From contig NC_081414.1 of the NCBI RefSeq assembly GCF_030272615.1, forward strand, positions 339,554,502-339,618,501: a DNA stretch of 64,000 bases, given 5' to 3'. Position numbers and translations under genes: made by a program. Positions 23,356-34,275 of the stretch are shown here, in pieces (within the stretch, counting starts at the first letter, position 1; every line of letters begins with the position of its first letter). The notes under the pieces were generated by a model. The model was not told the DNA's origin. It worked only from the letters and a program-made list of their open reading frames with translations, and made no database searches. Source of the DNA: Cryptomeria japonica (taxonomy: Eukaryota > Streptophyta > Pinopsida > Cupressales > Cupressaceae).

Positions 23356-24113
23356 TGTGTATGGTGAAAATGGATAATAATAATAACAAGATTGAAAGGC
23401 TAAATGAATTCAACCACCAAACCCTAGCCTAACAACAACAAAGATCCACCATAACATATGAAGATTACCTAAGACAATGCAAATCAAATGAAATCACAAA
23501 GATTATACCATCACATGTCCAATAGGGTTTTGATCTCCATTCTTCCTATCTCCATTGATCTTGCTTGATATATTTGCTCTCAGATTTTATGTGCACAAAA
23601 GCTCAACAAAGAACGGAATGTGGTTGCAAGTAGGATCGTAGTGTAGCCAAAATGATCATTAGGGTTTGATAATGAAGGAGGCATCTCCTTAAATAGAAGA
23701 CACCATAAGAAATGGAGGGATAAGATTGAGAGGTGTAAAAAGGAGGTCGGCTAGGATTAGAGGGTAGGTAGAGGAAATAATAAAATAATGAAAGAGGTAG
23801 GTAGTGTAGGAATTAAGAGATGAATGACATGTGTCATGTGTAGAAAAGGATAATGAATTAATTAAATAAATAAAGATTTATTTAATTAATAGAATAAGTA
23901 GGATAATTAAATAAATAAGATATTTATTTAATTTAGGAAAATGATAATTTAAATAAATAAATGTATTTATTTAAATGAGAAATAAGGCTAGAAGAGGATA
24001 AATGAATTAATTAAATAAATAAAGATTTATTTAATTAATAGAAGAATTAGGCTTAGATAATTAAATAAATAAAATATTTATTTAATTAGACATGACAATT
24101 TTGAGTGTCTATA
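23356..24113 (-). repeat. E 3' LTR
   Basis: A 758-bp LTR, sense TGTAGACACTC... to ...CCATACACA; here the first bases are TATAGAC (one change). Its sense 5' part carries five AT-rich hairpins (see separate entry). Confidence 0.95.
23858..24087. repeat. Five AT-rich perfect hairpins in the E LTR
   Basis: Five inverted repeats with 13-14-bp perfect arms and 3-4-nt loops lie at 23858-23889, 23905-23933, 23947-23976, 24007-24038 and 24059-24087. Arms are variants of TTAATTAAATAAAT. Loops on the plus strand are AAAG, AGA, AATG, AAAG and AAA. The right LTR has the same set at 45282-45511. They lie at the start of the LTR in the sense direction, upstream of any transcription start. Confidence 0.9.
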
Positions 24114-24130
24114 TTTTGCCCCTCTTTGAG
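24114..24130 (-). promoter_or_regulatory. E polypurine tract
   Basis: In sense CTCAAAGAGGGGCAAAA lies directly before the 3' LTR. Confidence 0.85.
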
Positions 24131-24640
24131 ACAATGTGGCTTGTCATGTTGTTTCAAAGAAGATAAGATGAACTGATAAAGAGTTGCCCCAGTATGGGAA
24201 CTATATGCCCCCTCGAGAGATTGGATGAAAATGTCTGAAAAGATTGCAGACAATCTCTCGATAAGAAAGGCGGGATAGAATGGACTGACCGAATAAAGTG
24301 ACAAAGTCACGGGATAAAGAAGACTGACTCGGGAAACGAGGGCGAGGGCTAGGGTAGGCTATAAGATAGACCATGGGCAAAAGACATCCTCATTGTCATC
24401 TACACCTTCACGAGATCAAAGTGCAGAGCGAGAAAAGAGCAGCAGTAGTCAGCAACGATGGCTTTCGTGCATAGATTCGACCATGTTCACTGATTCCAAA
24501 GGCCAATAAAGGAAGGAGAGCCGGTAAGTACCACCAAACCTCCTTGTACTTTGACGCATTTAATTTTGTCATTAATGCATGCTAGTTAGAGCAATAAATG
24601 TGCTTAGAAGTAGGGCTTAAAAATATCAAAACCATTTAAT

Positions 24641-24889
24641 CACGTCTATGTCGGTGCCAGGCACATTTGTGTCCTCCAGACGTGTTTGTGAAGGTGCCAG
24701 GCGTGTTTGTGTCTGGATCCGCGTCTGCGTCGAATGCGGGCACGTCTGCGATGTTTAGGAGTGTCTGCGTAGTCTAGTCGCGTTTATGCCTGACATAGGC
24801 ACGTTTATGGTATACAGGCGCGTCTGTGTTTTATAGGCGTGTCTGTGCAGTCTGTAGGCGCGTTTGTGTCAGAAAAGTGCATTTGCGTT
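24641..24889 (+). repeat. 13-copy array with ~20-bp period, core GCGCGTCTGTG
   Basis: Variants of the 11-bp core GCRCGTYTGTG recur at about 24641, 24661, 24680, 24701, 24720, 24741, 24761, 24780, 24800, 24819, 24838, 24859 and 24878. The steps are 19-21 bp; the 9-bp spacers are unrelated. Most differences are CG to TG or CA, as expected from methylation decay. The reverse complement of the core is arrayed in the leader of the same element (43034-43189 and 44412-44673). Here the array lies in the intron of the antisense gene. Confidence 0.85.
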
Positions 24890-25016
24890 GAAAAATGCAA
24901 GTTTTGGTCTTCTAGGTCAAATCAATAGTTCTGTGATGAACATACGCTGTCGATTGGATAAGCTGCTGAGAGGATACACTCAAGCAGGTCCTCTAGGGAA
25001 GACTAGGATAGATCAA

Positions 25017-25292
25017 GGCACTTTGTGATGAACAGTGAGTACCAAGATAGAGTATTTTGTGATGAACAGGGAGTACCCAAAGTATGAGCAGCACTTTGTG
25101 ATGAACAAGGAGTGCAAATGTGAGTAACACTTTGTGATGAATAGTGAGTGTCACATACGTAGTACTTTGTGATGAATAGGAAGTACTACTAGGATAGATA
25201 GTAACACTTTGTGATGAACAGTGAATGTCACTAGGATAGATAGCCATATGCATTTAGATAGCGAGTAGCATTTTGTGATAAACAGTGAATGC
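25017..25292 (+). repeat. Seven hairpins with constant 15-nt loop and covarying 5-bp stems
   Basis: Each unit is a 5-nt arm, a 15-nt loop close to TTGTGATGAACAGTG, and the complementary arm. Left/right arms: GCACT/AGTAC (25018), GTATT/AGTAC (25052), GCACT/AGTGC (25091), ACACT/AGTGT (25127), GTACT/AGTAC (25162, extended to 7 bp), ACACT/AATGT (25204), GCATT/AATGC (25268). Four are fully paired, one has a G-T pair and two have one C-A mismatch. Three stem positions change on both sides while pairing is kept. The loop length is 15 in all seven. The array lies in the intron of the antisense gene. Confidence 0.85.
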
Positions 25293-26629
25293 CACTATGA
25301 CTGACATAATTTGATTTGCTTGACTGCAGGAGTACTTGCCGATGCTGGAGTCATGGGAGAGATTCCCGTCGACTCAGAGGTTGCGACCTGAGCTGTCGGT
25401 TGGAGACAGAGCTGCCATCGAGGAGATGGGTTTGAGACATGTATTGTATGTGCCTGAGTTTCGGGCAAACATGGGTTTGCTGACTGCGCTTGCTGAGAGA
25501 TGGCACTCTGAGACATGCACTTTCCATTTGCTGATGGGTGAGATGATAGTCACCCTAGAGGATGTCTATAGGATTCTGCGGATATCGATTGATAGAGATT
25601 TGATTCCATATGATCATGATGGAGATCGGGAGGCATTGAGATGGGTGTTTCAGGATCCCGGATTAGAGATGAGGGCAGGACATGTGGCATGGGACACCAT
25701 GATAGCCACAGGGTTAGCATTGCTGACCATGATCGGAGGAGCGATCAGTGGATTCCTATGTCCAGACAAGGCGACATGGGGATTGGCTATGGGCTGGGGG
25801 GAGCACTCAAGACACTGGTGACATAGCACACCAGATATGCCTGGGGACCATGTGTGCTGGCTCATTTATATTATGAGCTTCACCAGTTTGTTTATCACGG
25901 GTCAGTGGGATTAGGCTGTGGAGTGACACTGCTGCAAGTATGGGCCTATGAATATCTGCCGATTACCTGACCGATACACTTCAAGGGTAGGGGTCACGGA
26001 TGCAGCTTTGTACACTTATATGATATGATCACATCACAGCCGCGGATTGGCAGGTTGGAGCATTGGTGACGAGTGATCGATGACATTGATGTGGTCATAT
26101 GGAGACCATATCTAGGCTGCGAGGAGTGGGAGGATGATGCAGTGGAGCTTCCGTACACCTTCCGGAGAAGGTACCTGATTGGGCAAATGCCCTATGTGCT
26201 AGAGAGGTAGCTTGTGGACAGGGTGTGTAGGTAGTATGGCAGGATCCAGAGGATGCCATGAGGCTTGGGCATGTATGCCTGCACAGTCAGAGATCAGGCG
26301 CAGTTTGGGCCATTACTGTCATATGATCAGGCAGTCACACAGCTGGCAGAGATGGTGCCCCTAACCTGGGACATGTGGCCTGAGATTGAGGACGCTAGGA
26401 TGGATGCTTAGTATTCAGCATATTGGGCAGAGCATCCATTCCCCTGATTGACAGATCTAGGAGAGGCACTGGAGGGAGATGGTGGTGGTGAGGAGGATGA
26501 TAATAGAGGTGATGGGGGCCAAGGCCGACGGAGGAGGAGAGGAGTAGTTGGGGAGAGGAGGGTTGCACATCAGAGGGAGGGTGGACAGGAGAGATAGGCT
26601 CAGGTGGTGAGGGGTCGCGGTGGATTGCC

Positions 26630-26812
26630 CCTACAGGTACCAGCAGCACAGGGTCCCAGAGCACAGGTACAGAGATAGGGATAGGTGCCAGTACAGGCAC
26701 AGGAGCAGGGACAGAGACAGGTATAGGCACAGAGGCATGTATAGAGACAGGTACCCATACAGGCACCAGTACAGGTATAGGTACAGGGGCAGGCACCCGC
26801 AGAAGGAGAGCC
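26630..26812 (+). repeat. Degenerate ACAGGY hexamer repeat
   Basis: Imperfect repeats of ACAGGT, ACAGGC and ACAGAG fill this part of exon 2 of the antisense gene. They explain the Val/Pro-rich and Arg/Tyr-rich reading frames in other phases, and probably the frame slip here. Confidence 0.75.
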
Positions 26813-27319
26813 ACAGGTAGAGGCAGAGGGGGGGACCCAGAGGAGGATGAGCTGATTGAGCTCAGGGAGATCTGCTAGGGACAGGCAGATGAGATTTAAG
26901 AGCTGGAGAGGGAGAGGGATCGACTCAGGATGAGGCTCAGGGATACTAAGCGGGAGAGAGATCAGGCGATTCAGTGCTACACAGAGGCTGAGACAGCGCT
27001 GAGGGTAGGGAGATAGGCGGTAGAGGACATAGGGGCAGGCTATGCATATGTCCTGTGGGTAGGAGAGGAGATTGCCTACTGGCGGGACCTCTATTATGGT
27101 GCAGTGCCAGCAGATCAGCGGGTGAGGAGCTTCCATAGACCATCACAGATAGTGATAGCTACGGGAGGGAGCTGGAGGAGATAGGCATCGAGTGGTGGGG
27201 TTATGGGTCCTCCACCACCACCAGATAGAGGGGACAGGAGGGATGATTCTAGGGCAGGTCCTTCGGGGGCTCAGATTCCGTCGAGGCCAAGCGGCTCCGA
27301 GGGAGGGAGTTCATCATAG

Positions 27320-29000
27320 TCTTAGAGGGCTCCCTATGTATCAGTATTGTACCATTTTTGTATGATGATGTAGACACCTGCGGGTGATTTTGTAGCCATA
27401 TGATTTTTTGACATCATTGTATCATGACACTTTTGATTATATATATGAGATGATTCATTTTTGCGGCAGCTATATGCATGTGTACCTTTGTGATGAGATG
27501 TTCTTATAATGTATGTTTTGTGTGATGCTTATAATATGGATGCAAATATGTACATGATGCAATGCAATATATTTTGTTCTTTTATGTTGTATATGTAATG
27601 CATGATGCAAATGTGAATGTATGTAATGCAGATGAATATAATAATGTAAATGTAAATTGTGCTAACAGATGTTGTGTGTAGGATGTGATACAGTTGTGAT
27701 ATCTATATGTATGTGTAAAATGCTTATATGTGGAAATGCAGGTGCAACTATATGAAATGCAAATGTTTTTGGTGTGTCATTATACTCAGTCATGTTATAG
27801 CAGGCTATGCGGACTCGAGAAGGACAATGGAAGTCAATCAAGAAAGGGGGATGAAAGACAGAAGATATGAAAGTGAAAGAGCTTCTTGTGCGTTATCATC
27901 ATTGAGCTTTATTATGGCAAGTAGGTTATGACAATCGAGGCATATGTTCGACCCAGAAAGTCATTGTACCTGTTTGTATGGAGATAAGACAGTCACAAAC
28001 AAGGAATGCCCCAGTTCATACTAGACTCACAATCTCCTCATATCCTTGGACAAGTCATAGCATTACTAAAAGACAATCCACAGACAGCAAATACAAATAG
28101 GTGACGATACCCCATCCTCGCCTTTCTAGTCAAAGACATCCTAGAGATAGAATCTCTAGTCAGAGACATCCTGGAAAAGCTAAAAGACATGTCACCAAAA
28201 AGATGAAATCAAAAGAAAACTAAGACTCGACACCAACATCCACTGTAGTCCTCAAGTTTAGTGTCTCTTGTCACTTGTATAAGTCTTATTTGATTGTGGT
28301 CACAATGGTTACTTTCACAAAAAGGATAGATAGCACTGAACCATATGTTGTTTGAGTATGTTGAAAGATTTGATTTGTTGAAGCCCATTGTTGTTGCTGT
28401 GTCTCATCTGAAACTGACTGAATCCATGAAACTGATACTTTATTGCGGACTGGCGATGCAAATGTTGCTTTATTGTGGATTGTGCGCGAATAGACCTGGA
28501 AGAAACTGTACTCCTCGAAACATGTGATGTTCTTAGTTCCACACCCATCACTAGACATAGGATTTTCCTTAGCCACAGATAGGATCTGATTTATTATGGA
28601 TGGAAAGGGAGGTTTATTATGAATGGCTAACCAATCTTGGGTAGATCAATAACAAGCCATGATGGGAATGGGTAAGTTTATTATGGATGAATTGGTCATG
28701 AGTGTGTGCAAAGTGAAAGGATGAAAGTGAATCCTGAAGAAGGGAGGAGCAATGTCTCTACACATGGCTCTAGTGACCCAGTTTTCACCATGGTACTTGC
28801 CCAGGGCGCCACCAAAGTGGTTTTCACCATTGGACAAAATTATTTCTCTTTACTTTTTTCAATTTTCCAATATTTTTTGTATCACAAGGTGCCTGTTTGC
28901 CAGGTTTTCACCAAGTAATGATTTTTTTTGTTTTATAATTTTTTTGTATTTTTGAATTTTTTGATTTTTTTGTATTTTTGAATTAGGATATTCCGAAGAG
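27320..29000. other. E 3' region between the antisense gene and pol end
   Basis: No gene is recognised. 27480-27770 is rich in ATGCAAATGT-like and TGTAATGCA-like words. This is where the pol-sense and antisense transcripts would converge. T-rich runs at 28920-28980 lie just downstream of the pol stop in plus coordinates (upstream side of A-rich sense sequence). Confidence 0.4.
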
Positions 29001-30110
29001 CTATGTGTAGAACCTGCGAAGGTGCATGCTGTTGATAGGATCCTCCAAAGGTTCACCTTCTGTAGTTGAGAGCTGATATGCCCCAGATCCATATGCTGCT
29101 GTAACGATGTAAGGACCAAGCCAATTTGGTTCGAACTTGCCCTTCTTCTCTCTGTCTTGTTGATTTTTAGGATTTTCTCTGAGAACCAAGTCACCTACCT
29201 CAAATGTGCGAGGCTTGACCTTGTGATTGTAGCTATGACTCATTCATTGTTGGTAAGCCTTGAGATGATTAAAAGCAGTTTGTCTCCATTCATCCAGTAG
29301 TTCTAGTTCTTGTAAGCGAGAGACCCTGTAATCTTCATCAGTGATTATGTTTTGCAAAGAGACCCGTAAAGAGGATAACTCGACCTCAATAGACAAGATG
29401 GCTTCAACGCCATAAACAAGTGAATAGGGTGTAGCTCCTGTAGGTGTACGGACACTTGTGCGGTAGGCCCAAAGTGCAGGATTGAGTTGGATATGCCAAT
29501 TACGGCCAGCGTCGTCGACTGTCTTCTTGAGGACTTTAAGGATTTTTTTATTAGATGCCTTAGCTTGGCCATTACCTTGGGGGTAATATGGTGTGGAGAA
29601 ATGATGGGAAATATGGAAGCGGTCACAGAGTTCACGAACATCCTGATTTTTTAAGGGACGCCCGTTATTAGTGATAATGGAAATAGGAATACCATATCGG
29701 CATATGATATAGGTAAGGATGAATGTAGCAATCTGTTTTCCAGTGACTTGTGTGAGAGGCACGGCTTCAATCCATTTTTTGAAATACTCTATGGCAGTGA
29801 TAATGAATTTATGACCATTAGAAGAAGGAGGGTGAATTTTGCCTATGAGATCGAGTCCCCATTGACAAAAGGGCCAAGGAGACGCAAGTGGTTGTAGTTC
29901 TTGTGCTGGCACATGTATGAGGTCTCCATGAATTTGACATTGCTTACATTTTTTGACAAACTGATATGAGTCTTTTTCCATATTGGGCTAGTAATATCCA
30001 GTCCTAATGAGTTTCTTGGCCAAGGTAGGACCACTAGCATGTGGACCACATATCCCTTCATGCATTTCACGTAACACAATCTGAGCTTCGTCACTTTCTA
30101 GACATCTAAG
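29001..30110 (-). pseudogene. E integrase, active site lost
   Basis: On the minus strand the zinc finger is readable (HEGICGPHASG near 30065, CKQCQIH near 29945). The core keeps the first Asp (WGLDLIGKI near 29860). The second reads ITNNGRPLKN near 29680, with Asn for Asp, and the third reads GNGQAKASNK near 29570, with Lys for Glu. Both are single G-to-A changes in the coding strand. The C-terminal GPY/F-type module (NWLGPYIVTAAYGSGAYQL) ends at the stop 29003-29001. A TAG near 29986 replaces Trp or Gln, and one TGA/TAA break lies at 29243. It could not have catalysed integration in its present form. Confidence 0.88.
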
Positions 30111-31020
30111 AAGAGTGCCATCTAGACCTTGCTGGTATAGGATATCAGCTAAAATGACATATCGAGAGGATTGATGAATGAAGGTGCGACATTGGTTATT
30201 TGATAGATCAGGAGGCAGGGTATTATCGCGAAGGTATGTGAAGATGGAACCATATAACTGAGACTCAGGACCGACAACACATATCATTTTAGTAGGAGTG
30301 ATCTCATATGAAGGAACCAAAAGGTTACCCACCAAGAACTCATAGCGGGTCTCATTTGGAGGTAGATCGATCAGTGAAGCAATTGTAGCCATGGCATCTG
30401 CGGCGCGATTTTGCTTTCTTGGTATCTGCTCAAAATCTATCTTTGTGAAATGTTGTTTCAAATCATCCACCATTTGCTTGTAAGGCATTAATTTTTCATC
30501 TTTTTTTTGGTAATCATCAGTTGCTTGACGGATGACAAGTTGGGAATCCCCAAAAACACGAAGTTCCTAGATCTTCCACTGAACTGCAATTCGTAATCCA
30601 ATTGTTAATGCCTCATATTCCACTATATTGTTAGTGCAAGGAATGATAAGCAGTATGATTTTGGTATAGAATCTCCTTGAGGAGTTATAAAGAGAATACC
30701 AGCTCCTGCCCCATGCTGTGTGTATGAGCCGTCAAAGTATAGTTGCCATGGCTTTGCATGTGATATTGTTAAAATGGATTCGTCTGGAAATTTTGAATTT
30801 AGAGGAACATCATCAATCATGGGGGCATCTGCTAATTGATCCACGATGGCTTGTCCTTTTATTGCTTTTCTGTCCACATACTCGATGTCGAATTCACTAA
30901 GGATCATTACCCATTTGGCCAGCCACCCAGTAAGTGTTGCTTTATTGAGAAGGTATTTTAATGGATCAATTCTTGCAACCAACTTAGTCAAGTATGAGTG
31001 AGCATATAATGTCATAATTT
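30111..31020 (-). pseudogene. E extra RNase H after RT
   Basis: The archaeal-type RNase H follows the tether here. Its acids are kept: Asp in WQLYFDGSYTQHG near 30740, Glu in VEYEAL near 30615, Asp in FGDSQLV near 30550 and Asp in NRAADAMATI near 30395. A frameshift lies near 31000-31030, and stops interrupt near 30623 and 30570. The linker from 30370 to 30110 leads to the integrase finger. This is the usual Tat order (RT, RNase H, extra RNase H, INT), unlike the element at 1-3868. Confidence 0.8.
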
Positions 31021-34000
31021 CTACGAAGCAAAGACCATAGCGAGACATGCACGCTCGATTGGTGTGTAGTTTAGCTCATATCCCACCAATGTGCGACTGA
31101 TATAGTATACAGCCTTTTCCTTGCCCTCAGCAATTTGTTGTGCTAGGAGTGCCCCCTGTGCTGTTGGAGTAGCTGATATGTATAGTAGCAAAGGCTGATC
31201 TGGAACTAGTGGCATCAGAACGGGTGGATTCAAGAGATAATCTTTGAGTGTCTGGAAAGCTTGTTGACAATTATCATCCCATTTGAATTTGATATTTTTA
31301 TGTAGCAGGTGTTGAAAAGGATTACACTTATCTGCAACTTGTGCTATGAATCTTCGTATAGAATAGAGTCTCCCTTGTAAGGATCGAAGTTGACTGATAT
31401 TTCTAGGTGGTGGCATGTCCAAGATAGCCTTGACCTTTGCTGGATCGGCTTCAATTCCTCTTTTGGACACAATGAATCCTAGGAGTTTCCCGGAGGTTAC
31501 TCCAAAGACACATTTCTTGGGGTTTAATCTTACTTTGTATTTTTCCAACCGATCAAAGATGACTGAAAGTATGTCCAAATGTATATTTCTGTCTACTGAT
31601 TTACCCAAGAGATCATCAACATAATCTTCCATAGTTATGTGCATGAGATCATGAAAGATAGTGGTCATTGCTCTTTGATATGTAGCACCTGCATTTTTTA
31701 GCCTAAAGGGCATGACATTCCAACAGAAAGTTCCCTAAGGACAAGTGAATGATGTTTTGTGTTGATCTTCAAGTGCGATCCTTATTTGATTATAACCAGA
31801 AAATCCATCCATTAATGATAACATTTCGTGAACTGCTGTGAGATCAATGATCAAGTCAATATTTGGTAATGGGAAGTCATCTTTTGGACAAGCTTTGTTG
31901 ATGTCTCTGAAATCTGTACATATTCTGATACTGCGATCTGGTTTACTGACAGGTACTAAATTGGAGATCCATTCAGGATAATCAATTGGGCATATGAATC
32001 CAACATCCAATAACTTCTCCAGCTCTACTTTGACTAGTAATGCCACTTGTGGATGCATTTTTCTTAATTTCTGTTTCACTGGCTTTGCCCCCGGTTTGAC
32101 TGTCAAATGATGCATTACCAAATCCGGATCTAGTCCAGGCATATCAGCATATGACCATGCAAAGTTGATTTGTCGTTCCTTGAAGAAACTTATGAACTGT
32201 GACCTTTCGGACTCTGTCAATGATTTAGCCAGGAATATGTTGTGTGGAACCTCTTTCGTACCAATGTTTGTTTTGATAGTCTCCTCTACCAACATGGATG
32301 ACTTTTTCTCATACGAGGCTGGGAGAATGTCAAGCCTTCCATCTTCGGGTGCCTTAGAGAGGTTTTCACCCTCAGATACGTCTTTTCTTTTTACTTTTTT
32401 GGGATCAGATAGCGCCACAGTGTGGTTTTCACCATAAGACCCTTGATTTGTTCTTATTTTCACATTTTTGTGACTGGAAGGTCCGACACCCTCACCAAAA
32501 TATGCCATGTTGTTGAGTTCTATAGTGTACCCTGCTTTATGGTCCCCAGGGGGAAGATCATCTCGTATGCCAAGATAGTCAATAATAGCTTCATCATTTT
32601 GGAAGGTGTCAAATTGTGCTGGTCCTTCATGATCCCAGTCAATGAGTTGGTGGTGAACAAGGGGAAGGCCTTTAATGTTTTCAGAGTTTGTGGGGTTAAG
32701 AGTGAAGATGTGGTTATATTCGGGTATGTCGAGGTAATTATCGAGGTCATCGATGGCACTCTCCTCATCAGTCTCAATCGCAAGCGAATCCAAATTGTCA
32801 TCACTAGTAGTGCATTCTGGGATAGGTGTTCTCATCCTATGTGATTTCGACCTAAAACCTTGAGACGAAGACTGTGCGGAATCCTCATGGTTTGTTTCTT
32901 GACTAACTCTAAACTTTTTATAAAATTCCTCTTCTTTTGTGGGTTCATCTAGCTCTCTGAATGTCTTGGTGAGCTCATAGTCACTAGAGGATTTGTCTGA
33001 ACCCCATTCCCATTCATTGGAATCTGTGGAATAGCGATCCTCTTGTTGAATTTTGGCAACTTTGATTTGTGATGCCTTTTCTGTCCTTTTAGTGTGGATT
33101 TTGGGAGTCAGAAAACCAAGTCCCTTCGAGCGTTCCCTTTTTACAGTCAATTCAGGTTGTAAGGGCTCCATAATGCCTTCTTTTCGTAACCCAAGAGGGC
33201 TTTTTCCATCATACCCAATTTTTTGTAGAATCTTGAAGCCTTTTCCATATTTCTCACAGGGTATATTGATCTGATCTTGTGTGTCATCTTCAATGTCTTT
33301 GTAGAGCATTTTGTATAAACCTTCCTCTTCCAGTTCGCCCCATCTTTGAATGGTAGTAGGATCCCATTTGAATACTATGATGTATATTTGCTTGTTAGGA
33401 TGTGGCCTTCCATATTCTTTTGGAGAGCTCATGACTTGTCGTAAATACATGGTCTGATTTAGAGTGTATTCTCCCATGCCTTTGTCTTGAAATTTGCCTT
33501 TAAGTTCACCTTGTTTTGATGTCGAAGGTTTCAATGACTCAGGGTCAATGTATGCCAAAGAAGGAACAACTTCATGATTACTGGGAATGATGGTCTCAGT
33601 ATGTGATCTCAAGTTATTGCAATATATGAACGGATTAGGATCACCGTTAACTGTTACCTCGACTCCATTGTGAGGAAACTTAATGCATTGGTGATATGTT
33701 GATGGGATTGCCCTCATTTCATGGATCCAAGGACGTCCTAGCAATATATTATAAGTGAGATCTAGATCCAGGATTTGACAAACCACATCCTTCGTAACTG
33801 GTCCAATTCTTAGAGGTAAGGTGACTGTGCCCTTGGATGAGCGCTCTTCATCGTCATATGCCTTGATGGTGATTTGATTTTTTGAATTCACAGCTTTATC
33901 AAAATATCCCAATTGTTTAATGGTGCTCAATGTACAAATGTTTAGACCAGCTCCTCCATCTATCAGGACTCGCTTTATTCGATGTTTGTGTATGAAGGCT

Positions 34001-34275
34001 TCAATATGTAATGGTGCATTATGTGGCTGACTTACGGAGGCGTCATCGACTTCTATGAATGTAAAGGAATGTGGAATGGAAAGGTATCCCACCATGGCTT
34101 GAAACTGGTCCACATTCAGATCAGTAGGAATGGCGGTGTCTCTCAAGATTTTGTCAAGAATAGCTTTATGAGCGGGGGATATACGTAAGAGCTCAAGGAT
34201 GGAGATGAGCACGGGTGTCTTCCCTAACTATTCTACAAGGTCATACTCAGGTTTGGTTGATGAAGAAGCAGTATT
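31021..34275 (-). pseudogene. E protease, G-patch, RT and tether RNase H (broken)
   Basis: One frame on the minus strand continues from gag. The protease has Asp-Gly-Gly in VLIDGGAGLNIC near 33960 and NILLGRPWI near 33735. A G-patch follows near 33262-33110 (GFKILQKIGYDGKSPLG then SKGLGF), an RNA-binding fold also seen after the protease in some retroviruses. RT shows FAWSYADMPG near 32150, CTDFRDINKACPKDDF near 31910, a stop (TAG, Trp expected) at 31737-31735, MPFRLKNAGATYQRAM (Arg for the usual Gly) and YVDD near 31625. The tether RNase H near 31190 reads LYISATPTAQGALL without the first Asp. Roughly 320 residues between protease and RT are acidic and unstructured. Only nonsense changes are seen until a frameshift near 31020. 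Confidence 0.88.

Larger units (their letters stand above)
24458..27319 (+). pseudogene. Antisense plant-mobile-domain gene of E, apparently spliced (broken)
   Basis: Exon 1 (24458-24523) starts at ATG in context acgATGG and encodes 22 codons, with one TGA at 24491 (from CGA). A textbook donor, CCG/GTAAGTA, follows at 24524; the acceptor TTGCTTGACTGCAG/GAG ends at 25329. Both exons meet in phase 0. Exon 2 reads a plant mobile domain (the family of MAIN/MAIL1 and of MULE- and gypsy-borne copies): RHVLYVPEF, then LTALAERWHSETCTFHL and GEMIVTLEDVYRILRI near 25485-25590, and later VIWRPYLGCEEWE near 26095 and YGRIQRMP near 26235. A G run at 25795-25801 has shifted the frame, and a second shift lies in the repeat near 26640-26810. 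About ten stops fit CAG or CGA changes. The C-terminus has a Gln/Arg-rich repeat and a coiled-coil-like part. It is opposite to E pol. Confidence 0.75.

Noticed and set aside
24641-24889. Could the ~20-bp periodic array be a CRISPR array?
   Set aside because: The repeat core is only 11 bp, spacers are 9 bp, there are no cas genes and the DNA is plant retrotransposon.
26395-27146. Minus-strand frames rich in Val, Pro and Cys
   Set aside because: They are shadows of the ACAGGY repeat and of the plus-strand PMD gene.
32165-32844. Plus-strand frames over E pol
   Set aside because: Shadows of the minus-strand polyprotein.
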